A stretch of DNA of 64,000 bases from Drosophila miranda (lineage: Eukaryota > Arthropoda > Insecta > Diptera > Drosophilidae): positions 21,815,718-21,879,717 of the forward strand of contig NC_046673.1 in assembly GCF_003369915.1 (NCBI RefSeq), in the 5' to 3' direction. The translations under genes were made by a program, and so were the position numbers. Shown piece by piece: positions 12,501-22,694 of the stretch; positions within the stretch are counted from its first letter, which is position 1, and every line of letters begins with the position of its first letter. Below the pieces are notes generated by a model. The model did no database searches and was not told where the DNA came from. It was given only the letters and a program-made list of their open reading frames with translations.

Positions 12501-15500
12501 CGACATGACCAAGGGCGAGAAGTACACCATTCAGGTGAACACCGTCAGCTTTGGCGTCGAGAGTCCTGTGCCCCAGGAGGTCAACACGACAGTGCCCCCG
12601 AATCCCGTCTCGAATATCATCCAACTGGTGGACTCGCGCAACATTACGCTGGAGTGGCCCAAGCCGGAGGGACGAGTGGAGTCGTACATTCTGAAATGGT
12701 GGCCCAGCGACAATCCTGGTCGTGTCCAGACCAAAAATGTCTCCGAGAATAAGTCGGGTAAGGACCTATAGAGCATTTCTTTTTGTTCTTTCAATCTTCT
12801 ATGGCACTCTGAACCCCACCTCTAATGGAAATATATAATGACAATGATTCTTTCCCACAGCTGATGATCTGTCCACAGTGCGTGTGCTCATTGGCGAACT
12901 GATGCCGGGCGTGCAGTACAAGTTTGATATACAGACAACATCGTATGGCATCCTTTCGGGTATCACCAGCCTCTATCCGCGCACAATGCCGCTCATCCAA
13001 TCGGATGTGGTGGTGGCCAATGGCGAGAAGGAGGACGAACGGGAGACGATCACCCTGAGCTATACGCCCACACCGCAGTCCTCATCGAAGTTCGACATCT
13101 ATCGCTTCTCGCTGGGCGATGCCGAGATCAAGGACAAGGAGAAGCTGGCCAACGATACGGACCGAAAGGTTACCTTCACAGGCTTGGTGCCGGGACGCCT
13201 GTACAACATCACCGTGTGGACGGTGAGCGGCGGTGTGGCCAGTCTGCCCATTCAGCGGCAGGATCGCCTCTATCCAGAGCCCATTACCCAGCTGCATGCC
13301 ACCAATATCACGGACACAGAGATCTCGCTGCGCTGGGACCTGCCCAAGGGCGAGTACAATGATTTCGATATTGCCTACCTCACGGCCGACAACCTGCTGG
13401 CCCAGAACATGACCATACGGAATGATATCACGATCAGCGATCTGCGTCCGCATCGGAACTACACCTTCACGGTGGTGGTGCGCTCCGGCACAGAGTCGTC
13501 GGTGCTGCGCAGCAGTTCCCCTCTCTCGGCGAGCTTCACCACCAACGAGGCCGTGCCCGGCCGGGTGGAGCGTTTCCATCCGACAGATGTCCAGCCCAGC
13601 GAGATCAATTTCGAGTGGTCGCTGCCGTCCAGCGAGGCCAACGGAGTGATCCGACAGTTTTCGATTGCGTACACGAACGTCAACAATCTGACGGATGCCG
13701 GCATGCAGGACTTTGACTCCGAGGAGTCCATCGGTGTGATCAAGAACCTCAAGCCCGGCGAGACGTACGTCTTTAAGATACAGGCCAAGACGGCCATTGG
13801 CTTTGGGCCGGAGCGAGAGTACAGGCAAACGATGCCCATATTGGCGCCACCACGACCCGCCACCCAGGTGGTTCCCACGGAAGTGTATCGCAGCTCGTCC
13901 ACGATACAGATCCGTTTCCGCAAGAACTACTTCTCCGATCAGAACGGACAGGTGCGCATGTACACGATCATTGTGGCCGAGGATGACGCCAAGAATGCCT
14001 CTGGGCTGGAGATGCCCAGCTGGCATGACGTCCAGTCGTACAGCGTGTGGCTGCCCTATCAGGCCATCGATCCGTACTATCCGTTTGAGAATCGATCGGT
14101 GGAGGACTTCACCATTGGCACCGAGAACTGTGACAATCACAAGATCGGCTACTGCAACGGACCCCTGAAGTCTGGCACCACATATCGCGTGAAAGTGCGC
14201 GCCTTCACGGGACCCGACAAGTTCACGGACACCGCCTATAGTTTCCCCATTCAGACAGGTAAGAGTCCCTAGCCCCTAGCCCCTAGCCCGCCTACCATGC
14301 ATACTATTCCTTAATCCATCTCTTGTTGTGTATCTAAACCATGTCTTGCGTTTGCATGTTCTATGTTGATAGAACTGCTAAGCTCTCCGGGTAAGCCATC
14401 GAAATTTAGTTGTTTTCTTGGGTGAAACTTTGGTTTTTTTTAGTTAGATGTCTTTTTCTTTGATTTGTTTAAGTTTTCCAACTGAAATTCGTCACGAGTG
14501 CTCAAAATGTATCTACAAAGATTGGTAAACCAGGCGTTTCTTACTGTGTACGTACAGCAGCGCCCTTCGGCTGAGCTTTGTCGTCGCTTGGGTGTCGCTT
14601 GGGCCTGTCATTGCATATAAAAAGCTTCCACAGTTTTGAGAATCTAGTACCGTCTTACACGTCGTACAGCAGCGCCCTTCGGTTGATTTATATACTAGAC
14701 TTTTCTTAGCTAAATGTCTCTTAGAATGTCTCTTGGAGATGTGATGACGTTTTCATGCAGTATTTCTTACTTTAAATTCTGTTCATTTCCTAACTCTCCT
14801 GTTTACGTTATGTAATGCAGCAGCTCACCTCGGTTGCTCTTAGAATGCGGCGCTTAACAGGCTTTGGCTTGTTGTCGCTCGGGCCATAGACAGACTGCCT
14901 CTGATATTCTCATAATTGTAGTTTAATTCTTGCCGATATCCTTTTGTTTTCATGCCCCTCAATCTCTCAGAACCTGTCACTAATGCTACGATTGTTGTTC
15001 CACCTTTAGATCAGGACAACACCTCATTGATTGTGGCCATCACTGTGCCACTGACCATTATTCTGGTGCTGCTTGTGACGTTGATGTTCTATAAGCGACG
15101 GCGTAACAATTGCCGCAAGACCACCAAGGACTCGCGGGCCAACGACAACATGTCCCTGCCGGATAGCGTTATCGAACAGAACCGTCCCATTCTGATCAAG
15201 AACTTTGCGGAGCACTATCGTCTGATGTCCGCCGACTCGGACTTCCGTTTCAGCGAGGAGTTCGAGGAACTGAAGCACGTGGGTCGCGACCAGCCATGCA
15301 CTTTTGCGGATTTGCCCTGCAATCGTCCAAAGAACCGATTCACCAACATCCTGCCCTACGATCATTCACGCTTCAAGCTCCAGCCCGTGGACGACGACGA
15401 GGGCTCCGACTACATCAACGCCAACTATGTGCCCGGCCACAACTCGCCGCGCGAGTTTATTGTCACCCAGGGACCGCTGCACTCGACGCGGGACGACTTC

Positions 15501-17390
15501 TGGCGCATGTGCTGGGAGAGCAACTCGCGGGCGATCGTGATGCTGACCCGCTGCTTCGAGAAGGGCAGGGAGAAGTGCGATCAGTACTGGCCCAACGACA
15601 CAGTGCCGGTCTTTTACGGTGACATCAAGGTCCAGATCCTGAACGACAGTCACTATGCCGACTGGGTGATGACCGAGTTTATGCTCTGCAGAGTAAGAAT
15701 GAACTTCCCCGATCGTTCTGGATCGATTCTAAACACCTTTTTGTCTGTTTACAGGGCAGCGAGCAGCGCATTTTGAGGCACTTCCACTTTACCACTTGGC
15801 CCGACTTCGGGGTGCCAAATCCCCCCCAAACGCTGGTGCGTTTCGTGCGCGCCTTCCGCGATCGAATCGGGGCCGAGCAGCGACCGATTGTGGTCCACTG
15901 CAGTGCTGGCGTTGGTAGATCGGGCACCTTCATCACACTGGATCGCATTCTCCAGCAGATCAATACCTCCGACTACGTGGACATCTTTGGCATCGTCTAT
16001 GCCATGCGAAAGGGTGCGTCTACATTTTGGCTGCAACAAAAAATGTTTAGCAAAAAAGGAGAATGTTTTAGGAGATTTTTTTTGTCATTTGTGCATTGCA
16101 AATAGGGGAAGTGCTGATGGAATTTACAGATATATGTTCTAAAAAAAAACCATCGTGATCCATCGGTTACCCCTATAATCAGTTTCTATATTATTCAATA
16201 CAGTCAGATATGACCTATATCGATTCGCAACTCGAACGTTCGTAGGCGCATCAACGGTCATGTCGCCCAGATCTATGCCAACATCGACCTGCGTCGATAA
16301 GGCCTCAAAGAAGGAGTTCAAAGACATTCTGGTGCGCAAGAAGTTCGGTGATCCAGGAGCCCGTGCACGTCTGTCTCGTTTTCCATTTGGATTAGAGATA
16401 TATAAGCATACTTTATGGTGTCGAAAACGCTCTGTGCATTTTAAATGAATGTAATATACCCAAAAACTCTTTGTGTGCAACGGGGAAATCTTCTTCGTCG
16501 AGGAACATGTGTCGCGACATCAAAATACCCCTGTAATCAGTTACGTTATATACAATATGTAAATTCCACATGCGATACACTGCTGGAAGTGTGATGTTAG
16601 GACACCCAAATCGAATTGTTCCAGCTCTCTTGTAGGATCATTCTCCAAAGCTGTACAAGCAATAATCCTTCCTATTTCCTATTTAGAACGCGTTTGGATG
16701 GTCCAAACGGAGCAGCAGTACATCTGCATCCACCAGTGCCTGCTGGCGGTGCTCGAGGGCAAGGAGAACATTGTGGGTCCTGCGCGGGAGATGCACGACA
16801 ACGAGGGCTACGAAGGTATGTGACGATCATGCCTTTATATCCCCAAATCCGTACGCTTCATCCAGTTTACGCTCGCGCGAGCGCGTGCGCGCACACAAAA
16901 ATGACTAACCCCCACCCACCGAAAAAGAAACACTCCTTTATGGGACACACCCAAGGACAACATGGGATCGATGGAGCCTGAAACTTGTGTTTTATTTTAT
17001 TTAAAAATTAATACCCTACAGACCTTTCGGTGATGGGCTAACAAAATGACTAACTTAACGCTCTCTTCCCATTCATTGCCCATTTCTGCTGCTGCTAAAA
17101 AAAAAAAAAATATATGAAAAAAAAACAAAAACAAAGGACAACAAGTGGTGCAGCTGGACGAGAACGGAGATGTGGTGGCCACCATTGAGGGCCATCTCTC
17201 GCATCACGAGCTGCAGCAGGCCGAGGCGGAGGCCATTGATGATGAGAACGCGGCCATACTGCACGACGATCAGCAGCCGCTCACCAGCAGCTTCATTGGC
17301 CACAAAAGCCTCAATCTGCCCACAACCACATCGATGAGCTCCTTCGGCGGCGGGGCTGGCAACAATCTGACGGATGGCCCGGACAGATGA
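6580..17390 (+). CDS. Ptp10D: Receptor protein tyrosine phosphatase Ptp10D
   Basis: Constitutive exons: 6580-6829, 9260-9541, 11088-11760, 11833-12257, 12326-12757, 12861-14258, 15010-15692, 15755-16013, 16687-16815 and 17137-17390, giving 1,594 codons plus TGA. The signal-peptide exon is missing. The order is a long extracellular array of about a dozen fibronectin type III repeats with many N-glycosylation sites, one transmembrane helix at about residues 1160-1183, a juxtamembrane region, a single cytoplasmic PTP domain with the WPD loop (TTWPDFGVP) and P-loop [14 protein letters not shown] with catalytic Cys near 1429, and an acidic tail. Catalytic residues are intact, so it should dephosphorylate phosphotyrosine at the cell surface. 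The fly family acts in axon guidance and tracheal tube control. The near-identity of domains to fly Ptp10D, as I remember it, supports the name. Confidence 0.96.
8432..8734 (-). CDS. Small single-pass membrane protein nested in Ptp10D intron
   Basis: An intact 100-codon frame starts at an ATG at 8734-8732. The N-terminus is [11 protein letters not shown] followed by a hydrophobic helix at about residues 8-28 ([16 protein letters not shown]), then a charged coiled-coil-like stretch ([19 protein letters not shown]) and an acidic His/Glu/Gln-rich tail. The gene is intronless and lies antisense in the Ptp10D intron between the first two visible FN3 exons. The layout suits a small integral membrane protein with one TM segment, possibly an organelle assembly or scaffold factor, but I do not recognise the family. 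A regular TM helix plus a charged tail with no low-complexity start makes chance unlikely. Confidence 0.7.
   Translation of the reverse strand: MFDWSKIFFLYVALSLAVVAIPVVFLVHEIMASKMLLKKHDEESQRLKDLDSKYLWQRVPQEIPDLSVESEAETPAAEQEHKHEQEHEQEAIEMSPPEDQ
9733..9780 (+). CDS. Ptp10D: Candidate 48-nt cassette exon of Ptp10D
   Basis: An AG acceptor at 9731-9732 and a gtaata donor at 9781 bracket exactly 48 nt with no stop. Flanking exons 9260-9541 (ends in phase 1) and 11088-11760 (starts in phase 1) accept it without a frame change. It would add 16 residues, [16 protein letters not shown], between FN3 modules. The acceptor is preceded by CA/A-rich DNA instead of a pyrimidine tract, so use would be weak or regulated. 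It is inferred from splice signals and phase only. Confidence 0.4.
10259..10625. repeat. Diverged tandem repeats, about 120-bp period
   Basis: Within a Ptp10D intron, the pattern GCGGCACACGTC..., then AAGATACCAGNTTACAG, then TTCT recurs at about 10380 and 10500. A more degraded unit carries GACGTCCCTCGTA and GGATAACAGTTCTT near 10270-10320. Units are about 120 bp apart and imperfect. No coding potential was seen, and no known element was recognised. Confidence 0.5.
14373..14390 (+). CDS. Ptp10D: Candidate 18-nt microexon of Ptp10D juxtamembrane stalk
   Basis: An acceptor ttgatag ends at 14372 and a strong donor gtaagc starts at 14391. The 18 nt between them enter and leave in phase 1, matching the upstream exon (end 14258) and the transmembrane exon. 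Inclusion adds six residues, ELLSSP, just outside the membrane. Exact phase symmetry and good signals favour a real alternative microexon, but no transcript evidence is available. Confidence 0.5.
14971..15009 (+). CDS. Ptp10D: Alternative 5' extension of Ptp10D transmembrane exon
   Basis: Two acceptors precede the transmembrane exon: ctcag at 14966-14970 and tttag at 15005-15009. Using the upstream one adds 39 nt, 13 residues reading [13 protein letters not shown], in frame and without a stop. The insert contains an N-glycosylation sequon (NAT). Together with the 18-nt microexon it gives several possible stalk lengths between the last FN3 repeat and the membrane. Confidence 0.6.
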   Translation, partial: NLSLMLRLLFHL

Positions 17391-18438
17391 CATTCGGTTG
17401 TCAATCAGAGCGATAACAACAACTCTGTGGTTATCGTTCTGGTTGACAACAAGCCCAGTTCGATGATCTGCAAGGACAGCAAGAGTAATCTCGACATCAT
17501 CGATCCCAAGCATCAGCAGCATCTGCATCAGCATCAGCATCAGCCACAGCCTCCATCGTGCACATCCATTGGCGGGGGGCATGGGAATGGCTATAACACG
17601 CTCCAGCATAGACGCAAATCACAGCTGATCACGTTCAGCTCATCGTCCTGTGATATCAAGAACAGTCTCAGCCATGAGCATATCTCCAATGGTGGTACCG
17701 GAGGTACCGGCAGCAATCGCGCCAGTCGCGCCAATGTTCGTCTCAGTTTCGCCGAAGAGGATGTGATGATCATACCGCAACAGCATCCGCAGCATACCCA
17801 GCATACCCAGCACACACAGCATCCCCAGGACGATGAGGTCTTTGTGCGACGTCGCTCGCTGCTCGAAGTGGAGCTGGGCGTGGAGGTGGGCGAGGAGGGT
17901 GAATTGGTGCCACAGCTAGAGCTCGATGAAGAGGAGGAGGAGGATGAAGATGAAGAGGAAGAGGAGGAAGAGGAGCTCAACGTGGACGAGGACCACGACG
18001 AAGAGGACGTTGAGCTGTATATGCACGACGAATTCGAGACGCACATCGATGCCAAATCGAACAATGCCAACGATGACAGCGGCGGCGGCAGCTACGAGGA
18101 CTCCCATGCCCTGCACTCCTCCCTGGGCGGCAGCAATCGGAACAGCCTCGAGAAGGATGACGACGACATCGAGGTGGATGTGATCAGCACCGATGTCAGC
18201 TGCTACGACCAGTTGCTGGGCAGCAGCTGCAATACCCGCAATGGCGATGACGATGACATTGCCACCCTGATGGGCGATGCCGATTCGAATTATGCCACAA
18301 CGAAGCTCTGCAAGACCTCTCTGCATCATGGCATCATGGTTGGTGCTGGAGCTGGCGCTGGTGCTGGCTCAGCCATGGGCGGTAATGGTGGTGGCAATGG
18401 CGGCAACGGCGGCGCTGGTGGCGGCGGTGGCGGTGGCT

Positions 18439-18479
<41 letters not shown>

Positions 18480-18820
18480 TCCATTGGCGCAGAGGCCGGC
18501 GGTGGCATTATCTATGCCAATCCATTCATGGGTTTGTAGACAAACACACACACACACACAGTATCCCCATGGAATGGAGAGACAACTATTTGTATTACTC
18601 GTATGTTTTCTGTGCTGCCTGCCATTCATTTATATTTGCATGACTTCTTTTCTTACGTTTTTTTTCATATATGTATTTTATGTTATATGTTATTTTTTAG
18701 TTAATATCTAACATGCATGTCAGCTATGTGCTTAGGGATGATTGCAAATGAATGATTTCTCATCCAAAAATGATGGTATATCTTACAGATGACGAGGGCA
18801 TTGCCGAGTCGGGGATGTAG
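17388..18820 (+). CDS. Ptp10D: Ptp10D C-terminal extension after in-frame TGA (stop-codon readthrough)
   Basis: The tail exon reaches TGA at 17388-17390, followed immediately by C (UGA-C, a leaky context in flies). The same frame stays open to 18531. There a donor (ATGG|gtttgt) can join a 32-nt exon at 18789-18820 that ends [10 protein letters not shown] and TAG. Readthrough would add 390 residues. The extension is rich in His/Gln, then contains a [11 protein letters not shown] segment, a long Glu/Asp block near 17925-18010, and a poly-Gly stretch near 18340-18500. No splice donor that could bypass the TGA is apparent. Unspliced, the frame stops at 18537-18539. UGA-C readthrough with a long conserved extension is an established class in Drosophila. 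Confidence 0.8.
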
Positions 18821-21072
18821 GAGGCCCCCAATAACTCAACCGAAACAGAACCGAACCCAACTCAACCCAAACCAACCCAACCATCATGTGGCAAAACTAT
18901 CGTACATTATTATTTACTTAAGAGATGAGGAGTGGAATGGAATCGATGATCAACGCTTGATATTAATACTTGGATATACAATATACAATATATATATATA
19001 TATATGTACTACACTACTTTACACCGATCTACAACAGATCTATCGAATGGGAATGCAGCAATCTCGCCAAACACGCATCAATTTATACATTTTATATACT
19101 ATATATATATACTATATATATGTGTATGTACTAAAAATCTATATCTAATATATATGTAATTGTAATTGCTGCTTCAACAACAAAAACAACAACAACAACA
19201 ACAAGATGAAGAAAGAATGGAAGGATACAGATGATTGTATTTTTACGCTAGCCACAATTTGATATTTGTATATGTATCTTCCAATTTTTTTTGTACACCT
19301 AATGTTAGTGGATATAAGTAATGTATGTATTGTGACGAGCAAAGCGCTAAATGTTTTACGTTTTTTTTTTTAAACATATACACACAAGCATAAAAAATAC
19401 GATATAAAGACCTATATAGATACTGGATAAACAATATGCCTAATACTAGATCGTAAACGAAACTAAAAACTAAACTATAGACCGCACAAAAACAACAAAC
19501 AAAACAGCAACAAAAAAAACAACCATAAAAACAAATACACAGATACACAATGCAATAATTAATTGAGTTACATAGTTTTTAAACGAAAATGTTTGCAACA
19601 TTAATTGTATAGTTTTTTTTATTTTTTATTTTTTATTTTATTCCTCCCCACATATAAAATATGTATGCATGTTTTTTTTAATATTATTATTTGTACAATT
19701 TTATAAACCTTATGTGTATGTACTATGTGCTACTTATAGTCTTTTGTGTTTAAAATTACATTTTATTGAAAAACAAACAACAAAATATTCTTTATACTTT
19801 ATATTTTGAATTTGGCGCTCACTTAACCATAGAATGGACCCATCAGATCAATCAAAACACGTTACAAAAAAGTAAAAGCAAACGTAATTTAAAACACCGA
19901 TGCAGAAGAAAAACAAAGACAACCAGGAAACCGATATGGTTACGATATGGATGCAGCACAAAAAATAACGAATAACGAATGACCAACGCATTTTTAAAGG
20001 CGATAATCATTTACCAACAGAAGAATCCCACGAAAAACTGTAGACTATAGAGAGAGAGAGAGAGAGAGAGAGCGAGGGGGAAAATATTAGTACCCACCCA
20101 TATAGAGAGAGGGCTGTTGTCAGACAGCCGGTGCCAAAGCCTAAACGAACAGAACCCATACAGAACAGAAACACCCCCGACTGTTATACCAATAGAAAAA
20201 GAAAAAAACAAAACAAAAATAAATACATAAACTAATAGAAATTGTAGTCCAAATAATTTGCATACATTTTTGTACTTTACTTATTTGTCCAAATAAATAT
20301 AAGAACGAAAGAACACATAAGAAGTTAGTTAAAATGTTTAACCGAAAAAACTGTGAGACAGAAGAGAGACACAATAGAAAGGTGCAATAGAAATCAATAA
20401 TAGTTTTGCTTCTAGATTAGTGCAAAGAAAGCGATACAGAAGAGACAACGAAAGGAGGAACCCACCCCTCCCCCCCCCATGCATACAAAGATGAAACAAC
20501 TATGAAAGAAAAGTCTGTATAATGCATGAATATCCGAATATATAGTACTACCCCCCCACACACACACACCCTACCCCTACTAACATAAAGCCGACTTGTA
20601 TGCGTATATATATAGTCGTACATGAAATACATACATATGCATATACATATACATACATACATACAATATAGACATATATAAAATATATATCATTGTAATA
20701 ATTTGTAATGTTTATCAGTAGAATTATATGAACAGAGGAAAATCGCGAAAACTCGAAAAATGAACAAACAGAAAAGCAAAGAACGCATGCGGCAACAACC
20801 ATTAAAGTGTACTGTAAAATGTGTAACATTGTGTTTCAATATTCCATTTCCGTATCCGCTTACGCTTCAGAGGGGGTGCAAATGTTTGGCGTTTGGGTTA
20901 ATTTATTGTAGATTTTGTTCTAAGTACTATTTAAAGATAGGTTTAACAGGGTATCTCTCACAATTTGAATACATATTGTGGAATATAAAGCATATTTATA
21001 AGTAGGAAGATACCATTGAAGTGTGGAAGTTTCCCTGGTCATAAGAGATAAAGTGGCAAGGGGAATGATCTC
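18821..21072 (+). other. Ptp10D 3' UTR and intergenic AT-rich DNA
   Basis: Strongly AT-rich DNA lies between two convergent genes. It carries TA repeats near 18985-19150, a GA repeat at about 20049-20072, and several possible poly(A) signals such as AATAAA near 20218 and 20293. All frames are short and low in complexity. This matches a long neural-type 3' UTR. The exact cleavage site cannot be read. Confidence 0.6.
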
Positions 21073-21867
21073 CTACTGGACACTGCCACTGCTACTGGCG
21101 GCACCTGAGGCTGGAGCTGTTTCCGTCATGGCCAGCGTGGCATCTAGCTCGGCTTGAATCTGTTCAAACTGATTGTAGAGCTGCAATAGCTCCGGGTGTG
21201 TCATCTCTGAACTAATGTCCTCTCCAGCTGCTGTTCGCAACTGCAGCACGCCTATTGGCGTCTTGTCGCGTTGCTGGCAATGCGAGGAGACCTCTACGTG
21301 CAGCTTCCAGGCCACGTCCTCGACCACATTTGACTCGTAGCGCGGACTGGCCAGATTCTCCATGATCGGCGTCGCCTCGCGCACCCACAGCCGCAGAATG
21401 GCATCGATCTTGGCCTCGTCCTCCAGCTGAAGCTTCTCGCGCAGCTCACGCTGCAGCAGACTCGGCTTAATGATGAACGTGGAGATGCGACGCAGGATGT
21501 ACGAGAATGTTTTGATTAGCAGCAAAAAGTCGGCACGCGGCACGCCCACCAGCCGCTCCAGCTCCTCCAGCGTGTACTCCGGCTCATTGCTGCTGGTGGG
21601 TGTGTCCTCGGCGATGCTGTCGGCCCGCTCCGTGGTGGTGACGCTGGTGCCCACGGTGCTCGTCGGGGCTGCAGCCGTTGCGCTGGGGCTCATCTGCCGA
21701 TGGGTGTACCACAGCACCGTGTTGAAGGTGTCGTACGGCAGGGCATTGATGATTTTTATACCCTCTCGGGCCCTGATTGGGTGGATAAAGGCACTTTGAA
21801 GGGACGGGGAACAACTCAGCTTGGATTCTATTTACCGTTCTGTAATTTTTATCCAGTTTATGCTCAT
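21073..21867 (-). CDS. COMMD10: COMM domain-containing protein 10
   Basis: Two exons: 21867-21836 and 21772-21073, joined across a 63-nt intron (donor gtaaat, acceptor aatcag), giving 243 aa. The start MSINWIKITER is supported because splicing restores the frame into AREGIKIINALPYDTFN, which resembles the N-terminus of COMMD10. A longer unspliced frame has no ATG. The C-terminal COMM domain (about residues 155-235) has the family Trp (VAWKLHVEVSS) and ends in a segment resembling human COMMD10 (HPELLQLYNQFEQIQAELD). COMMD proteins form the Commander complex, which recycles endosomal cargo. A Ser/Thr/Ala-rich linker after residue 30 is longer than in vertebrates. The gene is convergent with Ptp10D and divergent from LPCAT. 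Confidence 0.85.
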
Positions 21868-22694
21868 GTCCCCACTTTTGTTTATCCGGCTGCCAGCGTT
21901 GCCACACTCGGTCGATAGTATCGAAAGCCGTTTCTTGGGATTTTCTTTTTTTTTAATTTCTTCTCGTTTTCTTTAACTTTTCGCTTAAACCTAATTTCAG
22001 ATACAATCCAAAAAAAGAGAGCCCGTAAAGTGGACTAAGTTCGTTTTTCATCAGTTTATTTATGGTATAATTTGAAAACGAGACGGTATATTTTGGTATA
22101 TTTCTGAGGGTCAGACGAAAAATTGAGTCGCAATTGTGAATGGGCTTTAACAAAGGGTATGGACAACAGGCAGAAACCGCCAAAGCAAACTGCAATTTGC
22201 GTACGAACCTCACCTCGCGTGTGAGCACAACATACCTTGAAGGCAAATTGACAAGGTATATTGTGCAAATGGGGTGCATTTCACCTTGCATGCATTGCAT
22301 TTTCTGGACCGTGTTGGCTGTTGTCCACACCCTGCTTTCCTTCCGTTATGTAGAAAATGCGTAGTAACCGTGTAGAGTTAATTATAGACTATTGTTTTTT
22401 TCGGTTTGACAACACATTGTACCGTGTGCTGTTTTGTTGCTCTTGCTAAATAAAGTTGCTAACAACAACCCCACACACACACACGTACACACATACGAAC
22501 ACACGAATGTGCTGCTGCGAAGCAAAAAGTGTAGCTTAAAACGGTCGAAATATTCAGTGAAAACTCAGTATAATCGTATAATCGAAGACGAAGTCCGACT
22601 CAAATTTTTTAGAGTGTTTAGTGGTTTAGTGTCAGAGTGCGTAAGGCATACAGTGACCAAGAGAGTGAGAAAAAGTGGAAGTGTAAAGAGTGCA
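21868..22694. promoter_or_regulatory. Shared divergent promoter region, COMMD10 and LPCAT
   Basis: This 827-bp interval separates the ATGs of two divergent genes. Just upstream of COMMD10 is TCGATAGTATCGAAAG at about 21911-21926, two near-DRE/CGATA motifs, a common feature of housekeeping fly promoters. The LPCAT side has a CA repeat at about 22471-22495 and a likely 5' UTR. No TATA box was seen near either start. Confidence 0.4.

Noticed and set aside
17591..18508. Poly-Ser and poly-Pro frames antisense to the Ptp10D extension
   Set aside because: They are complements of the Glu/Asp and Gly repeat blocks of the sense frame.
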